This document shows, one piece after another, positions 59,245 to 64,000 of a stretch of 64,000 nucleotides of DNA. Below the pieces are notes generated by a model. The model saw nothing but the letters and a program-made list of their open reading frames with translations. It searched no databases and was not told the origin of the DNA. The stretch lies in assembly GCF_049800675.1 (NCBI RefSeq), contig NZ_JBLOOT010000001.1, positions 434,001 through 498,000 of the forward strand, given 5' to 3'. The stretch's first letter is position 1. Every line of letters begins with the position of its first letter. Source of the stretch: Cauispirillum nitrogeniifigens. GTDB taxonomy: Bacteria; Pseudomonadota; Alphaproteobacteria; Rhodospirillales; Rhodospirillaceae. Made by a program: the position numbers and the translations under genes.

Positions 59245-60141
59245 CCGCTTCCCGCAGGCCGGCAGGGAGCGGTCGGGGGTGGCGTCGCCGTAGTAGGTGC
59301 GCAGGGCACCGCCGCGCAGCACCACCACGGCGGCCCCCTGCTCCGCTCCCGCCAGCGGCGCGAGACAGGCGCCGTCCGGCCGCGTGGCGGCCTTCCACGC
59401 GCGGGTGGCGGCCAGCATCAGGTCGCGCGCCGACTGCCCGTGGACGTAGCCCTTGGGGCACTGGGTACGCTCGGCGCCCCCCGGCCCCTTGTAGCGAACG
59501 CCGAAGGTGAGGATGGGGCCATCTTTCTCCCGGACGGCGCAGCCGGCGCTGAACCACGCCCAGCCCTCGCGCTGCGCCTGGAGATAGCGGCCCTGGTAGT
59601 GGAAGCCGCCCAGGCCGTCCTTGCCCGGTTCGCCGCAGAAGACGTGGGCGAAGCCGTCGGCGCCGAACCACGCCTCGGTCAGCGCCTTCAGGCCCCCGGC
59701 GGCGGCGATGATCTCCGGCTCGCCGGCGACCAGCGCGGTGAAGGCGGCGCGGTCGGGCTTGGCGCCCCAGGGGCCGCAGACGTCCAGGACGGCATGGTCG
59801 AAGTCATCCAGGCGGGGCGGCGGCGGACGCAGGTCCCGAGGCCCCTCGTCCACGTCGTCGAAGAAGGCCTTGTCGAGGACGGCCGGAGCCCCCCCCAGGG
59901 CGCAGTCGGCCTCGATCCAGCGGTCGCCCTGGGAGCCGCCCAGGCGGATGAAGGCGCCGGACGGATGGCGGTCCTTGACTGGGTAAGTACCGGCCGGCAG
60001 CGTCTCGCTGCCGCGCGTGATGTCGGCAATGCGGTTGGCGGCCGGGCAGGCACGCGGGATGGTGACGCTGTCGGCGAGGACCGGGGTGGCGGACAGGGAG
60101 AGAAGCACCAGCCCCGCCAGCACCGCCCCGCGCGTCCTCAC
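59236..60141 (-). CDS. Secreted EndoU-like protein
   Basis: 301 residues. Signal peptide cut near VLADSV (about 23). The N-terminal half (about 25-110) is a small unknown domain with Cys32 and Cys80. The C-terminal half has the pattern of an EndoU ribonuclease: GFAHVFCGEPG (His166, Glu171) and LGGFHYQGRYLQ (His181), matching the two-histidine HVFxGE...GFH arrangement of the family. Third-residue candidates are Lys218 or Lys230. Six of the seven cysteines of the mature protein are evenly spread and could form disulfides. Its ATG overlaps the lolD stop, so it is expressed with the lipoprotein exporter. EndoU assignment is from motif pattern only; no immunity gene seen. Confidence 0.72.
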   Translation of the reverse strand: MRTRGAVLAGLVLLSLSATPVLADSVTIPRACPAANRIADITRGSETLPAGTYPVKDRHPSGAFIRLGGSQGDRWIEADCALGGAPAVLDKAFFDDVDEGPRDLRPPPPRLDDFDHAVLDVCGPWGAKPDRAAFTALVAGEPEIIAAAGGLKALTEAWFGADGFAHVFCGEPGKDGLGGFHYQGRYLQAQREGWAWFSAGCAVREKDGPILTFGVRYKGPGGAERTQCPKGYVHGQSARDLMLAATRAWKAATRPDGACLAPLAGAEQGAAVVVLRGGALRTYYGDATPDRSLPACGKRLP

Positions 60142-60824
60142 ACCCGCTCCAGTTCCAGGACCAGACCGTCGCGCAGGGTCACCGTGCGGTCCATGCGGCG
60201 GGCGAGGTCGGGGTTATGGGTGGCGACCAGGGCCGACAGCCCCTCCTCCCGCACCAGGCGCAGAAGCTCCGAGAACACGGCCTCGGAGGTATGGGGGTCG
60301 AGGTTGCCGGTCGGCTCGTCGGCCAGCAGCAGGCGCGGCGCGTTCGCCAGCGCCCGGCAGATGGCGACGCGCTGCTGCTCGCCGCCGGAAAGCTGTCCCG
60401 GCCGGTGGCCGCCGCGCTTGCCCAGGCCCATGCCCTCCAGCAGGGCCTGCGCCCGCTTCGCCGCCTCGGCCTTGGAGCGGCCACGGATGAGCTGTGGCAG
60501 GCAGACGTTCTCCAGGGCCGAGAACTCCGGCAGCAGGTGGTGGTACTGGTAGACGAAGCCCAGGTGCTCCCGCCGCAGGGCGGTGCGCTTGTCATCCGAC
60601 AGGCGGGCGCAGTCCTGGCCGGCGATGATCACCTCCCCGCCGTCGGGACGCTCCAGCAGGCCGGCGATCTGCAACAGGGTCGACTTGCCGGCGCCCGACG
60701 GTCCCACCAGGGCGACGATCTCGCCGCCACGGATGGTCATGTCGGCCCCGGCGAGCACGTTCAGCACCGCGCCGCCCTGCTTGAAGGTGCGCTTCAGGCC
60801 GCGCAGAATCAGGGCCTCACTCAT
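60138..60824 (-). CDS. lolD: Lipoprotein-releasing ABC transporter ATPase LolD
   Basis: 228-residue ATPase of LolCDE, which extracts lipoproteins from the inner membrane. Walker A GPSGAGKST (41-49), Q-loop FVYQYHHLLPEFSALENV (the LolD/MacB-type signature), LSGGEQQRVAICRAL, Walker B LLLADEPTGNLD and switch His in ATHNPD. It overlaps the end of lolC by eight bases. Confidence 0.96.
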   Translation of the reverse strand: MSEALILRGLKRTFKQGGAVLNVLAGADMTIRGGEIVALVGPSGAGKSTLLQIAGLLERPDGGEVIIAGQDCARLSDDKRTALRREHLGFVYQYHHLLPEFSALENVCLPQLIRGRSKAEAAKRAQALLEGMGLGKRGGHRPGQLSGGEQQRVAICRALANAPRLLLADEPTGNLDPHTSEAVFSELLRLVREEGLSALVATHNPDLARRMDRTVTLRDGLVLELERV

Positions 60825-62070
60825 AGCGCAGGGCCTCCACGGGATCGGTGCGGGCGGCGCGCCACGACGGGTACAGGGTGGCGGCCAGCGACAGCCCCAG
60901 CGCCATCAGCACCACCCAGATCACCTCGTCGGGGTCGACCTTGGCGGGCATCTTGGACAGGAAGTAGATCTCCGCCGAGAACAGCTCGGTGCCGGTCAGG
61001 CTTTGCAGGAACTGGCGGATGCTCTCGATGTTCTGGGTGAAGGCCAGGCCCAGGCCGACGCCCAGCAGCGTGCCCGTGACCCCGACGCTGGCCCCCGCCA
61101 GGAAGAAGATGCGCATGATCGACCCGCGCGAGGCGCCCATGGTGCGCAGGATGGCGATGTCCCGCCCCTTGTCCTTCACCAGCATGATCAGGCCGGAGAT
61201 GATGTTGAACGCCGCCACCAGGATGATCAGCGTCAGGATCAGGAACATGACGTTGCGTTCGACCTGCAACGCATTGAAGAAGCTGGCGTTGGCCCGCGTC
61301 CAATCGGACACCTGCACGTCCCCGCCCAGGGCGCGGAAGACGGCGTCGCGCACCGGGCCAAGGTCGTCGGGCTCGCCGGTGATGACCTCCAGGTGGGTCA
61401 CGCCGGCATCCATCATGAAATAGGTCTGGGCGTCGGCCAGCGGCATGTAGATGAACGAGCTGTCGTATTCGTACATGCCGACGTTGAACAGCGCGGCGAT
61501 GCGATAGGCGCGCATGCGCGGCACCGTGCCGAAGGCGGTGACGTTGCCGCGCGGCGAGATCAGGGTGATGCTGTCGCCGACGCTCAGCCCGAAGCGCTGG
61601 GCCATGCGGGCGCCGATCATGACGGTGCCGTCCTTGGCCCCATACTCCTCCAGCGATCCCTGCACGATATTGCCGGAGATGGTGGTGCGGTCGGCAATAT
61701 CCTTCCGGGTGACGCCGCGCACCATGGCGCCGGTGCTGCCGCCGTGGGCGGTGGCCATCACCTGCCCCTCGATGGCCGGCGTCACCGCCACGACGCCGGG
61801 AATGCCGCGCAGCCGGTCGGCCATGGCGTCGTAGTCGGGCAGCGGGCCGCCGCGCGCGGCCTGAACGATGATGTGCCCGTTCAGACCGAGGATGCGGCCC
61901 AGCAGTTCCTGGCGGAAGCCGTTCATCACCGCCATGACGATGATCAGCGTCGCCACCCCCAGGCCGATGCCCAGCAGGGAGAACCCGGCGATGACCGACA
62001 CGAAGCCCTCCTGCCGGCGGGCGCGCAGGTAGCGCAGGGCCATCATGCGCTCGAAGGTGTCGAAGACCAT
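60817..62070 (-). CDS. lolC: Lipoprotein-releasing ABC transporter permease LolC/LolE
   Basis: 417 residues, four-helix MacB-like permease with a large periplasmic domain after helix one (helix near 27-50; others near 270-300, 320-345 and 385-405). N-terminal RYLRARRQEGFVSVIAGFSLLGIGLGVATLIIVMAVMNGF and C-terminal LYPSWRAARTDPVEALRYE are diagnostic. Only one such gene is present, so it probably works as a homodimer or LolF-like subunit in place of the LolC/LolE pair. Eight bases from proS. Confidence 0.94.
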   Translation of the reverse strand: MVFDTFERMMALRYLRARRQEGFVSVIAGFSLLGIGLGVATLIIVMAVMNGFRQELLGRILGLNGHIIVQAARGGPLPDYDAMADRLRGIPGVVAVTPAIEGQVMATAHGGSTGAMVRGVTRKDIADRTTISGNIVQGSLEEYGAKDGTVMIGARMAQRFGLSVGDSITLISPRGNVTAFGTVPRMRAYRIAALFNVGMYEYDSSFIYMPLADAQTYFMMDAGVTHLEVITGEPDDLGPVRDAVFRALGGDVQVSDWTRANASFFNALQVERNVMFLILTLIILVAAFNIISGLIMLVKDKGRDIAILRTMGASRGSIMRIFFLAGASVGVTGTLLGVGLGLAFTQNIESIRQFLQSLTGTELFSAEIYFLSKMPAKVDPDEVIWVVLMALGLSLAATLYPSWRAARTDPVEALRYE

Positions 62071-62077
62071 CGCGCGG

Positions 62078-63391
62078 TCAGCCGGCCAGCGTGGCGAGGG
62101 CGGCTTCGGGCGACAGTTCGACGCGCTCGCCGGTGCGCCGGTTCTTCAGTTCGACCACGCCGTGGGCCACGCCCTTCGGGCCGACGACGAGCTGCCACGG
62201 CAGGCCGATCAGGTCCATGGTGGCGAACTTGGCGCCGGCGCGCTCGTCGGCGCGGTCGTCGAACAGCACCTCGACCCCGGCGGCGTTCAGCTTGGCATAG
62301 AGGTCGTCGCACACGGCGTCGGCGGCGGCATCGCCCGGCTTGACGGCGACCATGCCGACCTTGAACGGCGCCACGGCCTCCGGCCAGACGATGCCTGCAT
62401 CATCGTGGCTGGCCTCGATGATGGCGCCGACCAGGCGCGACACGCCGATGCCGTAGGAGCCCATGTGCAACACCACCTCCTGCCCGTCCGGGCCAGCGAC
62501 GGTGCAGCCCATCGGCTGCGAGTACTTGGTGCCGAAGTAGAAGATGTGGCCGACCTCGATGCCACGGGCGGAGATCAGGGCGTCGCCCAGTTCGGCTTCC
62601 TTGGCGGCGTCGTGCTTCTCGTCGGTGGCGGCGTAGACGCTGGTCCACTCGTCGACGATAGGCTGGAGGTCGCCATCGTAGTTGACGTTGTCCGGCGCCG
62701 GCTTGTCCAGCAGGTCGCGGTGGACGAACACGCCGCTCTCGCCGGTTTCGGCCAGGACCAGGAACTCGTGGCTGAGGTTGCCGCCGATGGGGCCGGTGTC
62801 GGCCTGCATGGGAATGGCCTTCAGGCCGAGGCGGTTGAAGGTCCGCAGATAGGCCACGAACATGCGGTTGTAGGCGGCCCGCGCCGAAGCCTCGTCCAGA
62901 TCGAAGGAATAGGCGTCCTTCATCAGGAATTCGCGGCCGCGCATGACGCCGAAGCGGGGGCGCACCTCGTCGCGGAACTTCCACTGGATCTGGTAGAGGT
63001 TGCGCGGCAGGTCCTTGTAGGACTTCACGGTGTGGCGGAAGATGTCCGTCACCACTTCCTCGTGCGTCGGGCCGTAGAGCATGTCGCGCTCGTGGCGGTC
63101 GACGATGCGCAGCATCTCCTTGCCGTAGTCGTCGTAGCGGCCGCTTTCGCGCCACACGTCGGCGGTCTGGATGGTCGGCATGAGGACTTCCAGCGCACCC
63201 GCGCGGTCCTGCTCCTCGCGCACGATCTGCTCGATCTTGCGCAGCACCCGGTAGCCCAGCGGCAGCCAGTTGTAGATGCCGGCGGCATGCTGGCGGATGA
63301 GGCCGGCGCGCAGCATCAGGCGGTGCGACACGATCTGGGCCTCGGAGGGGGTCTCCTTGAGGACCGGCATGAAGTAGCGGGACAGGCGCAT
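62078..63391 (-). CDS. proS: Prolyl-tRNA synthetase, short type
   Basis: 437 residues from the ATG at 63389-63391 (MRLSRYFMPVLKETPSEAQIVSHRLMLRAGLIRQ). Class II motifs: motif 2 FRDEVRPRFGVMRGREFLMKDAYSFD and motif 3 GSYGIGVSRLVGA. The editing insertion domain found in E. coli ProRS (about 570 residues) is absent; this is the normal alphaproteobacterial form, not a deletion. Anticodon domain at 340-437. An upstream 22-codon extension is open, without support. Confidence 0.96.
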   Translation of the reverse strand: MRLSRYFMPVLKETPSEAQIVSHRLMLRAGLIRQHAAGIYNWLPLGYRVLRKIEQIVREEQDRAGALEVLMPTIQTADVWRESGRYDDYGKEMLRIVDRHERDMLYGPTHEEVVTDIFRHTVKSYKDLPRNLYQIQWKFRDEVRPRFGVMRGREFLMKDAYSFDLDEASARAAYNRMFVAYLRTFNRLGLKAIPMQADTGPIGGNLSHEFLVLAETGESGVFVHRDLLDKPAPDNVNYDGDLQPIVDEWTSVYAATDEKHDAAKEAELGDALISARGIEVGHIFYFGTKYSQPMGCTVAGPDGQEVVLHMGSYGIGVSRLVGAIIEASHDDAGIVWPEAVAPFKVGMVAVKPGDAAADAVCDDLYAKLNAAGVEVLFDDRADERAGAKFATMDLIGLPWQLVVGPKGVAHGVVELKNRRTGERVELSPEAALATLAG

Positions 63392-63421
63392 TTGGCGAAG
63401 CCTCGGACGGAAAACGGGTTG

Positions 63422-63450
63422 GGGCCGGACTTTACGGGAAAGCCCGGCCC
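63422..63450 (-). terminator. Hairpin between autotransporter and proS
   Basis: gggccgg (63422-63428) pairs with ccggccc (63444-63450), with an inner actttacgggaaagc stem-loop. On the minus strand a GTTTTCC lies a few bases further on. Probable terminator for the autotransporter gene. Confidence 0.5.
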
Positions 63451-63478
63451 TTGGCAAAGGGGGTTTCGGAAGAGGCGC

Positions 63479-64000
63479 TTACCAGGTCACGCCGACGCTC
63501 GCCCGTGCGGCGTGCGAGCGGGCGTCGTCCTGGCCCTCGAAGCCGTAGGACAGGCCCAGGGTCACGCCGTCGGCGGCCTGCGTCGCCACCCCCAGGCCCA
63601 GGGTCAGCCCGGTGCGGCCGGGCTGCGCGGCCTGCGCCTCGAAGCTCCGCCCCTGCACGGTCGCCCGCGCGTCGAGGTCATCGCGCGCCAGGTCATGGCT
63701 GACGCCCAGCGACACGCTCGGCGTGAAGGCCACTCCGGCGGCCGTCATCTCCGTGCTGCCGCTGATGCCCGCCAGCGCGGTCAGGCGGCGCGTCGAGCCA
63801 TCGGCCACCGCCAGCCGCCAGGCGCCGCCGCCGGACTCGGTGACGCCGTCGCGCCAGGTCGCCTCGCCCACCAGCCCCAGCGCCGGGCGCAGCACGGTGC
63901 CGTCGTCGGCGGTCAGGGCATGGGCGATCTCCAGCCCCGCCGACACGCCCCGCCCGTCCACCGTCGCCGAGGCCTCCGGGGCGCCCAGCATCGCCAGCGG
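63479..64000 (-). CDS. Autotransporter beta-barrel domain (C-terminal part)
   Basis: Frame stays open to the window edge, so the gene begins beyond 64000. The last 174 residues consist of alternating amphipathic strands with Gly/Asp turns (TLGLGVATQAADGVTLGLSYGFEGQDD) and end in RASVGVTW with a terminal aromatic residue. This is the type V secretion barrel pattern recognised by BamA. The passenger is out of view. Two features support a real end: TGG-stop and a hairpin soon after. Confidence 0.85.
   Translation of the reverse strand, partial: PLAMLGAPEASATVDGRGVSAGLEIAHALTADDGTVLRPALGLVGEATWRDGVTESGGGAWRLAVADGSTRRLTALAGISGSTEMTAAGVAFTPSVSLGVSHDLARDDLDARATVQGRSFEAQAAQPGRTGLTLGLGVATQAADGVTLGLSYGFEGQDDARSHAARASVGVTW

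Noticed and set aside
62078..63391. proS as a truncated gene
   Set aside because: It lacks the editing insertion, but the short form is standard in alphaproteobacteria, and all class II motifs and the anticodon domain are present.

Overview
The window looks like a chromosomal segment of a high-GC alphaproteobacterium, most likely Rhodospirillales. The evidence is a PdhB subunit with its own lipoyl domain, a short ProRS without the editing insertion, a LexA promoter with GTTC-N7-GTTC boxes, an hexameric-type citrate synthase, and long runs of genes in an order I recall as typical of that group. This assignment is inference from memory, not from a search.

Layout. 1-6 kb: 3' end of recG, a bactofilin/M23 peptidase pair, pgpA, pncC (cinA C-terminal type), a RatA/COQ10-like START protein and lipA. 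6-12 kb: lpdA, a small exported protein of unknown function, pdhC, pdhB and pdhA. 12-18 kb: ftsB-like, eno, kdsA, pyrG, secG, tpiA. 18-26 kb: ppiD, an orphan PAS-histidine kinase, a copZ-like chaperone, a YibQ-family deacetylase, cueR and copA. 26-34 kb: trpG-trpD-trpC-moaC, lexA, comEC, gltX, gltA. 35-47 kb: an orphan nuclease-like gene, gloA, then the lipid A and outer-membrane assembly run lpxB-lpxI-lpxA-fabZ-lpxD-ompH-bamA-rseP-dxr-cdsA. 47-51 kb: frr, pyrH, tsf, rpsB. 51-53 kb: a flagellin carrying a serralysin-type metalloprotease. 53-64 kb: dnaE, a membrane diguanylate cyclase, an orphan amino-acid-binding protein, a secreted EndoU-like protein, lolD, lolC, proS, and the C-terminal barrel of an autotransporter that runs off the window.

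Most of the window is housekeeping: pyruvate oxidation and lipoate, lower glycolysis, Kdo and lipid A, outer-membrane biogenesis, translation and replication. Many neighbours overlap by ATGA or GTGA, which indicates tight co-transcription. The accessory material sits as single genes or small groups inside this conserved frame. The main items are the copper group where trpE would be expected, the double-motif nuclease between gltA and gloA, the proteolytic flagellin between rpsB and dnaE, and the cyclase/binding protein/EndoU group between dnaE and lolD. Genes I would expect at three conserved positions (trpE, moeA, uppS) are missing there.

The best candidate for an unusual system is the 724-residue protein at 50977-53151. 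It has flagellin D0 ends around a complete zinc metalloprotease with RTX-type calcium repeats, so it is a potential proteolytic flagellar filament. I saw no tRNA, rRNA, CRISPR array, insertion sequence or phage gene. Functions are assigned from motifs and length only.
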